A stretch of 64,000 nucleotides of DNA from the NCBI GenBank assembly GCA_023955635.1, contig JAMXHR010000010.1, forward strand, positions 310,001 through 374,000, in the 5' to 3' direction. Shown one piece after another: positions 1 to 10,592 of this stretch (positions are counted from its first letter, which is position 1; the number at the start of each line of letters is the position of its first letter). The position numbers were made by a program, and so were the translations under genes. Below the pieces are notes generated by a model that ran no database searches, was not told the origin of the DNA, and worked only from the letters and a program-made list of their open reading frames with translations. The stretch comes from Methanosarcina sp. ERenArc_MAG2. Its GTDB lineage: Archaea > Halobacteriota > Methanosarcinia > Methanosarcinales > Methanosarcinaceae.

Positions 1-1
1 G

Positions 2-541
2 CTTGTTGATGACTATACGCAAAAAGAACCTCTGGGAGAGGTCAGGGTGATGCTGAATGGGGAAAAAATAACAACTGTAAAAGCTTTGAAAAACTTGAGT
101 GGATACCATACCTTTTCTGGGCTTCCCGAAGGTACGTATACATTAAGCGTAGAATCCGAATTTTACTTTTCCGAGGAAAGGATAGTCGATACCTCCTCTT
201 TCGTAAATTCAAAAGAACCTGTTGTCGAAATTGTCCTGAAGCCAAAGCCTCTGTATCCTTTTCCGGATAGGATAACACTTATAAGAGGCCTTCTTGACCC
301 ATTTGTGCCAGAGCCGGATCTTCTTGCAGGTATTACAATAAAGGCGATATCAAAATCTACAGGCCGGGAAATTCTGGGAATTCCGGACGAAAAGGGAGAA
401 TTCGTTCTTTATTTCAGGGAAATCATTAATAGAAAAGCCGAGATTATCCTTGAAATCAAAGGAGAAGGAATCGAAAAAACGCTTCCTGTATTGATAGAAG
501 AAGCTAAGAGTATATTTACAGGAGTCATTAAAATTCCCTAA
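2..541 (+). CDS. C-terminal part of a beta-sandwich protein at the left edge of the eCIS locus (partial)
   Basis: The reading frame is open to the left edge of the window, so this is the 3' end of a longer gene. The visible 179 residues contain two stretches resembling carboxypeptidase-regulatory-like beta-sandwich repeats. The first has the typical 'FSGLPEGTYTLSVES' pattern near residues 34-48; the second starts near residue 102 and includes 'GIPDEKGEFVLYF'. Such domains form extracellular beta-sandwich modules and are often appended to structural proteins. Because it lies upstream of the sheath gene on the same strand, it could be the tail of an Afp16/Pvc16-like (DUF4255) tail-terminator protein, but the N-terminal domain that would show this is outside the window. 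A 1.2 kb spacer separates it from the sheath, so they may not be cotranscribed. Confidence 0.55.
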   Translation, partial: LVDDYTQKEPLGEVRVMLNGEKITTVKALKNLSGYHTFSGLPEGTYTLSVESEFYFSEERIVDTSSFVNSKEPVVEIVLKPKPLYPFPDRITLIRGLLDPFVPEPDLLAGITIKAISKSTGREILGIPDEKGEFVLYFREIINRKAEIILEIKGEGIEKTLPVLIEEAKSIFTGVIKIP

Positions 542-1743
542 AAGCTATTTATATATTTATTTATTTATTTATTTATATTTATCTTTTCTTATAAATTCTG
601 ATCTTTGCTATTTAGTGTGGGTATTTAGATCATTTTTAAATTTTCTCTTTACGTGCTGTTTTATGTTTTTGATCCTATATTTAAGATATTACATAAAGTC
701 ATTTTAAAAAATTAAAGTTTTATAAAGTAAAGATTATAGAAAAGACACGTCAAAATCTGTTTTCAAACTGGATTGGAAAAATTGCAAATTATGGAAGTTT
801 GTTAGGTACACAACGAAATACAGATGCCAAAAAATAGTCCAATATTAAAAATCAAATTGCATGCGGCCACCCCACCCTAAACAGGCTGTCCGACAATTAC
901 TCCCAGTAATATACAAATTCCTTTTTTTCAGTTTAAAGGCTTTATATGCCTTATTTTTCACATGTTTTTGCCCTTAAATTGAATTGTCGGACAGCCTGTA
1001 AAGGATGGGGTATGCTGATGGGCCGCACGCCGATTTATGGGGAATAGTTTAGTATCCTTTGACAAGATTTCCTTGATATAGAGTCGCATTCCCAACTCCT
1101 GTAACTATGGTACCAAGAAACTTTATTTTACAAAGAAGCGATGATATAGAGGTTTAAACAAAACCAAAAAGAGGCGAGGGTTCACTTCATCCCCAACCTA
1201 AAGGATAGGGTATTCGTGACCCTCCGCACTCCCAAAGTAATAAATTGCCTAACAAATCGTTTTTTATTTACTATTCTATTATAAGTAAAATATTTCTAAA
1301 TAAGAATTTTCTACATGAGAATTAAAAAAAATCCATATTTACCGAAATTAATAACATATTTTCAGCTATTAATTACTAATTTTTTAAATTAAAATTTCTT
1401 ATCTATAATTACTCAATATTAAATATAATTTAATAAAATAGAGCCTGAGGGATTATGTTTTGAAAAAAATATGCCTAATGGATCATTTTCAAACATTTCA
1501 TATTATATGAGTAATTATGAAAACTATTTAGAAGAATCTATCTTCATTCATTAAAATTTTACATATGTGACATGAATACTTACTATATATAATATATACG
1601 TTATGGCAAATCTAAATATTCATATACTTTAAAAAACTTAGAAAATGTATAAAAATTACTTTAATTGTTAGGAAGATCCAGCAATTTCGGGTTTTCAGAA
1701 AAGAAATGATAAAAATGTAAACGATATAAATGGAGAGCTTGGC
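542..1743. other. A+T-rich spacer between the partial gene and the sheath gene
   Basis: No convincing coding frame is visible on either strand. The stretch holds one inverted-repeat element (870-1010, listed separately). A degenerate piece near 1191-1230 resembles the right flank of that element ('ctaaaggatagggtattcg' against 'taaaggatggggtatgctg'). The remainder is very A+T rich and probably contains the promoter of the eCIS operon just upstream of 1744. Confidence 0.6.
870..1010. mobile_element. MITE-like element with 29 bp terminal inverted repeats
   Basis: The left arm (870-898) and right arm (982-1010) are inverted copies. The inner 17 bases, CAGGCTGTCCGACAATT and its complement, match exactly, and the outer C/G-rich 12 bases differ at a few positions. 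Weaker symmetry continues outward (a 'gcggcc' motif on each side). The 83 bp between the arms is A+T rich and non-coding. Size, perfect inner arms and lack of an ORF fit a miniature inverted-repeat element mobilised in trans by an unknown transposase. A stable hairpin RNA or bidirectional terminator is an alternative. Confidence 0.55.
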
Positions 1744-3314
1744 ATGCCAGAATATCTTTCCCCAGGCGTATATATAGAAGAATTTGAAATTGGCGCAAAA
1801 CCAATGGAAGGAGTTTCAACCAGTACCGCAGGGTTCCTGGGAGAAACCGAAAGGGGTCCAACCACCCCTGTTTGATCACCAGCTGGTTGCAGTATCAGAG
1901 AGTTTATGGCAGTTACTTCGGAAACGACAAATATCTCCCAGGCTCGGTGGACGGGTTTCTCAAAAACGGAGGAAAGCGGTGCTATATAAGCCGGATCGTA
2001 AAAGCCGGAGACAAACCAGCCACAACAGCCAGCTTAAAGCTGAAAGTGAACGGAGTAAATGCCCTGACAGTGGAAGCTGTCGGAGAAGGAGAGTGGGGGA
2101 CCAGGGTTGCAGTGCAGATTTCCAGAGGGACCTTCAGCGGGTTCAGGTTGGACGTATTTTACTGGAAAGTAAAACCAGCATCCCTGTACAACCCTTACAA
2201 AGAGACTAGAATCCAGCCGCGCCCGGCCGGCGCCGAATCATTTGACAACGTGTCGATAGATGACGCTTCCCCGGACCATTTCGAAAAAACCGTTAATGGG
2301 ATTTCGAACTTTGTAAAAATCATGATCAAGGAAGGGGATTCTGCAGAGCTGCTGAATGCCCTGGAAGCTCTATTGGAACTTGAATATCTTGCAGACGGCA
2401 GTGACGGGGAAGGAGATTTCGTCCTTTCGGACTATGAACGAAGCGCTCCTGAAGACGACAAACCCGGGAAGAGAAAAGGTCTTACAGCATTAAAAGGAAT
2501 TGAGGACATTTCAATTATCTATGCCCCCAACGCTTATTCGGTCTCCGGGCTTGTGGGTTCCCTCATCTCGCACTGCGAAAGCCTCAGGTATCGTTTTGCA
2601 ATTCTAGATGCCCCGCAGGGGTCTTCAAACGTTTCCGATCTTGACCCTAGAAGCAATAAACCCGAAGGTTCTATCCCCACAGACTTTGCAGCGTTCTACT
2701 ACCCCTGGATCAAGGTAATCAACCCGGAAACCGGGATGCTGCAGGTCATACCTCCAGGCGGGTATGTTGCAGGAGTTTACGCTCGCAGTGACACGACGAG
2801 AGGGGTACACAAAGCCCCTGCAAACGAGGTCGTACTTGGAGCCTCTGACCTCGAGTTCCAGATCATGAAAGGGGAACAGGATATTTTGAACCCGAGAGGC
2901 GTAAACGTCATCCGTGCGTTTCCCGGAAGGGGAATCCGAATATGGGGAGCCCGCACCATTTCTTCCAACACCCTCTGGAAGTATATCAACGTCCGTCGTC
3001 TCTTCATCTTCATAGAAGCGTCCATAGAACGAGGGACCCAGTGGGTCGTTTTCGAGCCAAACGACGAACGCCTCTGGGCAAGGGTAAAGGCAACCATAAA
3101 CCAGTTCTTGACAGGTGTCTGGAGGAGCGGAGCCCTTATGGGAACAACACCGGAAGAAGCTTTTTTCATAAAATGCGACCGGAGCACAATGACCCAGGAC
3201 GACATCGATAACGGACGGCTTATCTGCATCATAGGAATCGCCCCCGTGAAGCCTGCAGAATTTGTGATCTTCAGGATAGCCCAGTGGCAGGGCGGCTCGG
3301 CAGCTACAGAATAA
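1744..3314 (+). CDS. eCIS contractile sheath protein (frame broken once)
   Basis: This encodes the outer sheath that contracts to drive the inner tube. ATG at 1744 is preceded by GGAG at 1732-1735 and opens with 'MPEYLSPGVYIEEFEIGAKP', the hallmark N-terminus of phage-tail and eCIS sheaths. That frame stops at 1873. Adding one T at 1871-1873 gives 'PTTPVLITSWLQYQRVYG' and joins it to the frame running to 3314, for about 524 residues, a normal sheath length. The C-terminal region has the expected 'NPRGVNVIRAFPGRGIRIWGA' type core followed by the polymerisation domain ending near 'FRIAQWQGGSAATE'. The next gene is a tube protein, as in other eCIS loci. Afp and PVC use several sheath paralogues, whereas only one is seen here. 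A programmed frameshift is possible but unlikely given the many similar breaks in this sequence. Confidence 0.93.
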
Positions 3315-3404
3315 TTACCGGACAGGAATCTTTAGCACAGGATGGTAAATTCACGATATTTCAGGAATAATCAGGACAGGAATTTGCATAAAGGAGAATA
3401 AAAT

Positions 3405-3842
3405 ATGGGTGACAGAGTAGATCCCTACAGGAATTTCAGGTTCAGGGTTGAGATTGACGGTATTGGGCAGGCAGGGTTCAGCGAATGTACGTTTGCGGAT
3501 ACGTCAACTGAGCCCATTGAATACAGGGAAGGAAACGAGCCTCCAGTATTCAGGAAACTTTCCGGCCTTACCAAATACGGAAATATTACCCTGAAATGGG
3601 GAATCACGGATTCGATGGACCTTTACAACTGGAGAAAGCAAATCATAGACACGGGAGCAGAAGGTGCAAGAAAGAATATGGCCATCATCCTGATCGACGA
3701 AGCAGGAAATGATAAAGCTCGCTGGGACATTGTGCAGGCGTGGCCGATAAAATATGACCCTACAGACTTCAATGCTAAAAATAATGAGGTAGGAATAGAA
3801 ACTCTCGAAATTGCCCATGAAGGCTTTACAAGGGCGTCCTGA
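3405..3842 (+). CDS. eCIS inner tube protein 1
   Basis: The product is 145 residues, the usual size of gp19/Hcp-like tube proteins. It begins 'MGDRVDPYRNFRFRVEIDG', a pattern typical of eCIS tubes ('DPY.NFRF.VEIDG'), and ends with the conserved 'VGIETLEIAHEGFTR' strand. It should stack as hexameric rings to form the rigid tube inside the sheath. AAAGGAG lies just upstream of the ATG. It is 90 bp downstream of the sheath and probably in the same transcript. A second, longer tube paralogue follows at 4604; in Afp-type systems one paralogue builds the shaft and another sits at the baseplate junction. Which copy plays which role cannot be decided from the sequence. Confidence 0.93.
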   Translation: MGDRVDPYRNFRFRVEIDGIGQAGFSECTFADTSTEPIEYREGNEPPVFRKLSGLTKYGNITLKWGITDSMDLYNWRKQIIDTGAEGARKNMAIILIDEAGNDKARWDIVQAWPIKYDPTDFNAKNNEVGIETLEIAHEGFTRAS

Positions 3843-3851
3843 GAGGAGACA

Positions 3852-3932
3852 ATGGAAGATATGTCAGGAGCAGCCTCGAAGAAGCTTCTCCTTAAAATTA
3901 TTTTTTTAAATGGATTTCTTATTTGGAGATGA
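3852..3932 (+). CDS. Possible 26-residue protein between tube and assembly protein
   Basis: A short frame with a good ribosome-binding site (GAGAGGAGA at 3841-3849) encodes about 26 residues: a polar start, 'KKLLLK', then a hydrophobic end ('IIFLNGFLIW'). Its TGA overlaps the translation-initiation region of the next gene (GGAG at 3925-3928, ATG 3937), so it could also be a translational-coupling leader. I know of no family for it, and its short length means chance is a fair explanation. Confidence 0.3.
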   Translation: MEDMSGAASKKLLLKIIFLNGFLIWR

Positions 3933-3936
3933 TGCA

Positions 3937-4314
3937 ATGTTTCAAACGGAATTTGAATTTACCCTCCCCAAAGGCTATGTAGACGCCGAAGGAAACCTCC
4001 ACAAAAAAGGGGTCATGAGGCTTGCAACGGCAGCTGACGAGATCCTGCCCCTTAAAGACCCGCGGGTCCAGGGAAATCCTGCTTACCTGACCGTAATCCT
4101 GCTCTCCAGGGTCATAACCCATCTCGGGAACTTGCAGGTCATCAGCACGAAAGCGATCGAAGACCTTTTTGCTGCGGACCTTGCCTACCTTCAGGACTTT
4201 TACGGCAGGATCAATGAAAACGGCTCCCCGGAAATTAAGACAATCTGCCCTAAGTGCGGGTACCATTTCGAGGTGGAAGAAAATACCCCGGGGAATAAGG
4301 GGCTACCCCCTTAG
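3937..4314 (+). CDS. eCIS zinc-ribbon tail assembly protein
   Basis: About 125 residues from ATG 3937, which has GGAG some 9 bases upstream; an earlier in-frame ATG at 3910 lacks a good site. The body ('FTLPKGYVDAEGNLHKKG', then 'MRLATAADEI' and 'NPAYLTVILLSRVI') matches the T4 gp28/tail-assembly-like proteins that follow the tube gene in many eCIS loci. The C-terminus carries a zinc-ribbon half, CPKCG near residue 107, giving only one CxxC pair. Adding one G in the run at 4290-4293 would end the protein at 'ENTPGE' instead of the present longer tail, so the exact C-terminus is uncertain. Its role is inferred as assembly chaperone or baseplate component. Confidence 0.75.
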   Translation: MFQTEFEFTLPKGYVDAEGNLHKKGVMRLATAADEILPLKDPRVQGNPAYLTVILLSRVITHLGNLQVISTKAIEDLFAADLAYLQDFYGRINENGSPEIKTICPKCGYHFEVEENTPGNKGLPP

Positions 4315-4477
4315 CAGGATTTACGAGGAGGTAGCCTTCATCGCCTACTATTTTCACTGGTCTTACGAAGAGATCATGAATATGGAACACAGGGAAAGGC
4401 AGCGCTGGTGTGAGGAGATTTCCCGAATAAACAGGAACCTGAGCGGAGAAAAACAGAGAAGCATTCTGGACGCTTGA
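4295..4477 (+). CDS. DUF6760-type small eCIS protein, start codon unresolved
   Basis: The frame encodes 'RGYPLSRIYEEVAFIAYYFH' followed by 'WSYEEIMNMEHRERQRW', the signature of a roughly 60-residue helical family found next to tube genes in eCIS clusters (DUF6760, by my recollection of the family pattern). Homologues normally begin just before the GYP motif. Here the codon at that place is ATA (4295-4297), and no ATG, GTG or TTG is nearby in frame. Either initiation is at AUA, a base is miscalled, or the gene is read as an extension of the preceding protein. It may correspond in position to afp6, between tube and LysM gene. Confidence 0.65.
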   Translation: MRGYPLSRIYEEVAFIAYYFHWSYEEIMNMEHRERQRWCEEISRINRNLSGEKQRSILDA

Positions 4478-4603
4478 GGGCTAACTTATATGAAATTTAG
4501 ATCTACAAAGGATGTCTAGCTATCCGCAAATAAATTAAGGAAGTCAAAATTACCCCAAGTTAAAACGACGAGACTTCTTGTCTTTTACATGTGAGCTATC
4601 TTT

Positions 4604-5128
4604 ATGAACCCATTTAGTTTAATGAGAGCAATGGTCGGAGACCCTTTTACATCCTTTAGATTTCGAGTTGAAATTAATGGGATTAGTATTGCTAAAATCT
4701 CCGAGGTGACAGGTCTTCAGGTAGAAACTGAGATCGAAACCTATGAAGAAGGTGGAGTAAACGATTTTGTGCATAATTTCCCTAAAAAAACAAAATATCA
4801 TAATATTGTCCTCAAACGAGGAGTTACAATTTTACCTGAAATGTGGGCATGGTATCAGAGTGTAGTTTTCGGGGTGGCCATACAGCAGACCATTGCCATT
4901 GTTTTGATGGATATCAAGGGCAATGATACGTGGTGGTGGTTCATTCTGGATGCATATCCTGTGAAATGGATAGGCCCGGATCTAAAGGCTGACAGTAATA
5001 CGGTCGCTTTTGAGACCATTGAATTAGCTCATTCCGGGATTTTAGGAGCACCTTTAGGAAAAGCTGGCAACCTCGTTTCAAAAGCCACGGCAGCGACAAA
5101 TATGGCAAATGTGGCTAAAAAACTCTAA
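4604..5128 (+). CDS. eCIS inner tube protein 2
   Basis: The product is 174 residues and a paralogue of the tube protein at 3405: 'DPFTSFRFRVEINGISIAKI' at residues 13-32, 'FPKKTKYHNIVLKRGV' in the middle and 'AFETIELAHSGI' near the end. This is the gp19-like tube fold. It is longer at the C-terminus ('GKAGNLVSKATAATNMANVA'), a helical extension that may contact the next component. It is followed after 30 bp by the giant protein gene. Local base composition is more A+T rich than for tube 1. In eCIS clusters the second tube paralogue often precedes the LysM and hub genes, as here. Confidence 0.92.
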   Translation: MNPFSLMRAMVGDPFTSFRFRVEINGISIAKISEVTGLQVETEIETYEEGGVNDFVHNFPKKTKYHNIVLKRGVTILPEMWAWYQSVVFGVAIQQTIAIVLMDIKGNDTWWWFILDAYPVKWIGPDLKADSNTVAFETIELAHSGILGAPLGKAGNLVSKATAATNMANVAKKL

Positions 5129-5158
5129 TATTTTGAGCTTGCACATGGAGTTTGGAAA

Positions 5159-8100
5159 ATGGATGAAATTGCACTGAATTCAAAAAAGATGACCCTATCT
5201 GATTCTCAATTTCATTGGAAATTTATGAATAAATATAGAATGTACGGGCAACAGAGATCCATATTTCCAACTCTTTTTTTCTATAGAATTACAGGAACCG
5301 GAAAATCTGTTTTTCGAAAGGAAATAACTTTTCAAACAACTTTTAATAAAATTCAGTTAAAAATCAATTTTCATGAGCAAAATATAAACTCTGCACCAAT
5401 TTTCCAAAACATCAGGTATTACAAAAATATTATTCATAATGTTTTGTTGAATTATTCCCCCATTGAGGAAAAATTAATTTCGACCACTTCAACAAGAAGT
5501 AATACAGGAGGTAATATCTCTAAGGCGCCTTTGGTTAATTTCAATAAAGTGAAGTCAGGTAATGAGAATTCAACGTCTTTTCTACCTGTAACAAACTATT
5601 TTTTTAATTCTCATTTCCTTGATAACACTCTACTTAATACTAGTGTTTCGATTCCAAAATCAACTCCTTATTTCCTGGAAAAATCCGTGATCTTCGGATC
5701 TATTAAAAAGTCAAGTTTTATGAACTTACTTTGGAATCCCAGTACTAGAATCCTGAACGACTATCCTCTTAATCTTCATGTTCTGAATAAGAGGCTTTTC
5801 TCTCCCGACAGTTCGTTCAATACTTATTCAAGAAAATCCAAACCGGCTTTTGGAAAGCTCCTGAAATTGATTTTCAGTGTTCACCCAAGGTTTTTAAATA
5901 ATTACCCCATTCTAATTGACTCTTCAAGAAAAGCAGATTTTGAATGCTTAAAAACTTTAAAACCGATTACTCCAAAAGGTCCGGGAGCAGAGAACCTGTT
6001 GCCTGATACATTCTCGAAACTCGCATTGTACTCTAACTGGACATACTTTTCCAGTCACCTGAAGAATTTACATGGGAAAGGTTTGAAAATACCAAAAAGC
6101 TTGTGGATACCTGACTTTAACTATAAGAATTCAAAACTATCTCATCATTTTTTAACCGTGGGTTTTCCAGTAAAATTAGATTCTCATAAAAAACTCAATC
6201 AGCCTAAAATCGGTTTGTTTGATGCTTTTTCCTTAGAATCCAAAAATTCTGCTTCCACAAAGATATTAGCACGAATTTTTCAAATGAATGCAGAATATAA
6301 CTCTGGACATTTATTAATGAAAACTTTTTTAAGATGTAAAACCTCGTTTTCAGGACAAAAAGCTCCTCTTATTAAAATACGAAATATAGATAATGAAGGT
6401 TTACCTGACATCGATCATCCGTCAGAAATAGCTTATTTTAATTGTTTTTTGAATATCCACGATATTTATGCCCAAGATTGTAACATAAATTCACCTGTAA
6501 ACCCTGGTTCCATTCTCAGAAATTTCCCTAAAATTTGTTATTCAGAAAATTCTTCTTCTTTAAATACTCTTTTAAATCCCAGATCATATAGTGTGAATCC
6601 CGTTTTTAGAAGGTTCCGAAAACCATCTCCCGGGATACATACAGAATTTGCTAAATATATTTTTGGCAAGGGCTATTCAGGAGAAGCTTTCAAATCTGAA
6701 AATTACTCCTCTTCAAAAAGGGGCAGCTCCATCAAATATGTTTTTAAAATACCAAGCTACAAAAAATATTCGGCTTTTATCCGAAATTGGTTGAACAGTA
6801 TTTCTTTAAAGAACCTTATCAAATTACGTGCCAATTTCCATGGAATAAAAGCTTCAAAAAAGCCAGGTTATTTTATAGAAACATCGTTCAAAGCAGACCA
6901 CTTAAAAAAGCTAATTTATAACGAATATATCTCCACGTTAATTCCCTTTAAGCAATCAAGTTTATTTAGTAGATATTTTATTGGCCTGGTTTATTTGAAA
7001 AAAGACCTGTTTAATGCCATTACTTCAGAGGACTCATCTGATGGCTCATTTTTTGTTAAAAATTTACATAACTCAGAAAAAAATCCTTCTCTTTTTAACA
7101 GTTACCTTTTCAATTATCATTATTCAAAAAACCTGGGCCAGGTTTTCCGAAAGTCTTTAAAAACAATTCTCCAGAAAAGTCCTAATTTTGCCAACGTTTT
7201 TGACATAGACTCTTTTGACATAGACTCTTCAAGATACCTGGCAAATGGGAATTATTTCCGACATTTTCCGGGGTCCTTAAAGCGAACAAGTATTTTCCAG
7301 AACAACATTTGGTTCAGACATCTGGTAAAAAAGATAGAAAGCAATCCCGAGCAACGAAAGGCCCCTTCTCCTGGCAAAGAGGTTCATAATACAGGCAAAG
7401 TGAGGGAAATTTATTCTTACGCGGCAAAAAAACTTTTGTCCCCAGGTTTTCTTCATGTATTCCAGGCCGGCTTACGGTATAAAAACACAAAATTATTGAA
7501 GATGAAGATCTCAATTTCAAGGAACCGAAACCTGACAAACATCATTGATGATTTTTTGGAGGGATATTTCCAAAGCAAAAGGAATAAATTATCATTTATT
7601 AGGAATCCTTACAGCAAAAAGATAGAAACGGAAGATGCAGATTATCTTCAAAACAAAAGGAATAAATTATTATTTACGGAGAATCTTTACTGGAATGCAG
7701 TCTCTAAACTCGCATACTCTAACTGGACATACTTTTCCAGTCACCTGAAGAATTTACATGGGAAAGGTTTGAAAATACCAAAAAGCTTGTGGATACCTGA
7801 CTTTAACTATAAGAATTCAAAACTATCCCATCATTTATTAACCGTGGATTTTCCAGTAAAATTAGATTCTCATAAAAAACTCAATCAGCCTAAAATCGGT
7901 TTGCTTGATGCTTTTTCCTTAGAATCCAAAAATTCTGCTTCCACAAAGATATTAGCACGAATTTTTCAAATGAATGCAGAATATAACTCTGGACATTTAT
8001 TAATGGAAACTTTTTTAAGATATAAAACCTCGTTTTCAGGACAAAAAGCTCCTCTTATTAAAATACGAAATATAGATAACGAAGGTTTACCTGACATCGA

Positions 8101-9900
8101 TCATCCGTCAGAAATAGCTTATTTTAACTGTTTTTTGAATATCCACGATATTTATGCCCAAGATTGTAACATAAATTCACCTGTAAACCCTAGTTCCATT
8201 CTCAGAAATTTCCCTAAAATTTGTTATTCAGAAAATTCTTCTTCTTTAAATACTCTTTTAAATCCCAGATCATATAATGTGAATCCTGTTTTTAGAAGGT
8301 TCCGAAAACCATCTCCCGGGATACATACCGAACTTGCTAAATATATTTTTGGCAAGGGCTATTCAGGAGAAACTTTCAAATCTGAAAATTACTCCTCTTC
8401 AAAAAGGGGCAGCTCAATCAAATATATTTTTAAAATACCAAGCTACAAAAAATATTCGGCTTTTATCCGAAATTGGTTAAACAGTATTTCTTTAAAGAAC
8501 CTTATCAAATTACGTGCCAATTTCCATGGAATACAAGCTTCAAAAAAGCCAGGTTATTTTATAGAAACATCGTTCAAAGCAGACCACTTAAAAAAGCTAA
8601 TTTATAACGAATATATCTCCACGTTAATTCCCTTTAAGCAATTAAGTTTATTTAGTAGATATTTTATTGGCCTGGTTTATTTGAAAAAAGACCTGTTTAA
8701 TGCCATTACTTCAGAGGACTCATCTGATGGCTCATTTTTTGTTAAAAATTTACATAACTCAGAAAAAAATCCTTCTCTTTTTAACAGCTACCTTTTCAAT
8801 TATCATTATTCAAAAAACCTGGGCCAGGTTTTCCGAAAGTCTTTAAAAACAATTCTTCAGAAAAGTCCTAATTTTGCCAACGTTTTTGACATAGACTCTT
8901 TTGACATAGACTCTTCAAGATACCTGGCAAATGGGAATTATTTCCGACATTTTCCGGAGTCCTTAAAGCGAACAAGTATTTTCCAGAACAACATTTGGTT
9001 CAGACATCTGGTAAAAAAGATAGAAAGCAATCCCGAGCAACGAAAGGCCCCTTCTCCTGGCAAAGAGGTTCATAATACAGGCAACGTGAGGGAAATTTAT
9101 TCTTACGCGGCAAAAAAACTTTTGTCCCCAGGTTTTCTTCATGTATTCCAGGCCGGCTTACGGTATAAAAACACAAAATTATTGAAGATGAAGATCTCAA
9201 TTTCAAGGAACCGAAACCTGACAAACATCATTGATGGTTTTTTGGAGGGCTATTTCCAAAACAAAAGGAATAAATTATCATTTATTGGGAATCCTTACAG
9301 CAAAAAAATCTTCATGGATAATCCCCGGGATAGCAAAGCTAAACTGCCCTCATTTTTATCATCATTTAGATATTCTGCAAATAATTCTTCAACAAAGAAC
9401 ATGATCCCTCTAAAAAGAAAAAATCTTTTACTCAAAACAGGTCCCCTGTACAAGATCTCACAAATAATTGCCAGCCGAAATTGCAATCTTATCCTTAAAC
9501 ATCAGGCTATTTCCGGAGAGGGAGATTCAAATCTTATGTTCATAATGACCAAGTGCAAAGCTGAGAACTTTTTTTGGAGAGCGGAGAGCTTTTTGGATTC
9601 AAGTCCGCAGATGGTATTGATTACTTCCAGTCTGAAAATAATCTGCCAGTCGGTAATGAGAACCTTGTATATCGCAGCCAGGAAAATGAGATCACTCAAA
9701 GCATAGCCGAAGAGGTACAAAAAATTAAAAAGATAGTGTTCGATACCCGAGAAGCAATTGTAGTAAACTCTTCAAAGGACACTTTTCTGAACAATACCAA
9801 CCTGAAGCAGAAAATAGACATCGAGTACATTTCAGAAAAAGTAAGTCAGTTAATTGGTCACAAAATGAAAATTGAAGCAGAAAGGCGAGGTATCCTATAA
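5159..9900 (+). CDS. Giant low-GC eCIS protein with a 1.6 kb internal tandem duplication (frame broken once)
   Basis: About 1,580 residues from ATG 5159 (GGAG upstream). The first frame ends at 9706. One extra T in the run at 9569-9575 joins it to the frame ending at 9900, whose tail 'LIGHKMKIEAERRGIL' resembles the Arg/Glu-rich C-terminus of proteins encoded just before the LysM gene in other eCIS loci. Layout: unique N-terminus (residues 1-285), repeat unit 1 (6012-7620), an 80 bp linker, repeat unit 2 (7701-9306), unique C-terminus. The two units are about 98% identical by eye, differing at 17 residues. Composition is rich in Ser, Asn, Lys, Phe and Tyr, without obvious coiled coil, membrane segment or signal peptide. 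I do not recognise a domain. Position between tube 2 and LysM protein suggests a shaft or baseplate component, possibly acting in length control. The gene is clearly richer in A+T than the flanking baseplate genes. Confidence 0.7.
6012..7620 (+). repeat. Internal tandem duplication, unit 1
   Basis: This aligns to 7701-9306 at an offset of 1,686 bp over nearly all its length, with one 3 bp difference near the left end. I count roughly 28 substitutions in 1.6 kb, about 17 of which change the residue. The unit contains a small internal duplication (7201-7230, encoding FDIDS twice), present in both copies. Confidence 0.97.
7701..9306 (+). repeat. Internal tandem duplication, unit 2
   Basis: This is the second copy of the 1.6 kb unit inside the giant eCIS gene, in the same frame as the first. 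The 80 bp linker before it (7621-7700) contains a third, short copy of the unit's end ('aaaggaataaatta' at 7648-7661), which suggests a slippage or unequal-exchange origin. Confidence 0.97.
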
Positions 9901-10586
9901 ATGGCATCGGAATTACTGAAGAAAATCAAAGGTGGAACCCTCTTAAGTAACGAAAGGGGAAAAAAGGGTTTTATTAAAGTCCTTGAAGGGAAGAAAAAGG
10001 ATACGGAAATAAAGATTCTCTACTATCCAACTGAATATACAATGGAAAAAAGTAATACTTTCTCTGAAGTAAACGTGCCAGGTCTGGAAACTCCGTACAT
10101 CCAGTATTCGAGAGGGAACTCAGGCAGTATCTCCCTTGAAGTTTTTTACGATACATACAATGAAAGAAGCGACGTCAGAAAATATACGCAAGAATTGTCC
10201 GACCTCTTGAAGATAGACCCGGACCTCCATGCGCCTCCACCTCTGAGTTTTATCTGGGGGATGCCAGATAAAGAACCGTTTACATGTGTATTGGAGAAAG
10301 TAAGTGCAAAATATACGATGTTCCTCTCGGACGGGACACCTGTTAGAGCCAGACTCAATATTACTCTTAAAGAATTTAAAACAGCCCTCAATACGCGTGA
10401 AGAGAGCAAACAATCCCCCGACAAAACAAAAACCTATGTTACTAAAAGGGGGACAGTTTGTGGTTAATTGCCAATGAAAAGTACGGGGATCCTTATATGT
10501 GGAGGCCGATTGCAGATAAAAACAAAATAAAAAACCCGAGGTTTCTTGAACCAGGTATTGAGCTGTTAATTCCCCCATTGGAGTGA
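9901..10586 (+). CDS. eCIS LysM-domain tube/baseplate protein (Afp7-like, frame broken once)
   Basis: The N-terminal 150 residues match the eCIS tube-associated fold: 'KILYYPTEYTMEKSNTFSEV' followed by 'GSISLEVFYDTYNERSDVRK'. The first frame stops at 10467. Adding one G in the run 10448-10452 restores a C-terminal LysM motif, 'KRGDSLWLIANEKYGDPYMW' then 'IKNPRFLEPGIELLIPPLE', ending at TGA 10584-10586, for about 228 residues. In Afp-type systems this protein sits between the inner tube and the spike and helps organise the baseplate hub. It directly abuts the stop of the previous gene (TAA then ATG at 9901), suggesting translational coupling. Confidence 0.9.
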
Positions 10587-10592
10587 GCTTTA

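Noticed and set aside
1744-3314. Programmed frameshift in the sheath gene
   Set aside because: No slippery heptamer or clear downstream structure was seen, and the same one-base loss occurs in unrelated genes such as gatE and fumarase, so a sequence error explains it better.
7314-9224. Two identical 74-residue genes on the minus strand inside the giant gene
   Set aside because: They are antisense shadows of the tandem duplication. The sense frame is continuous and much longer.
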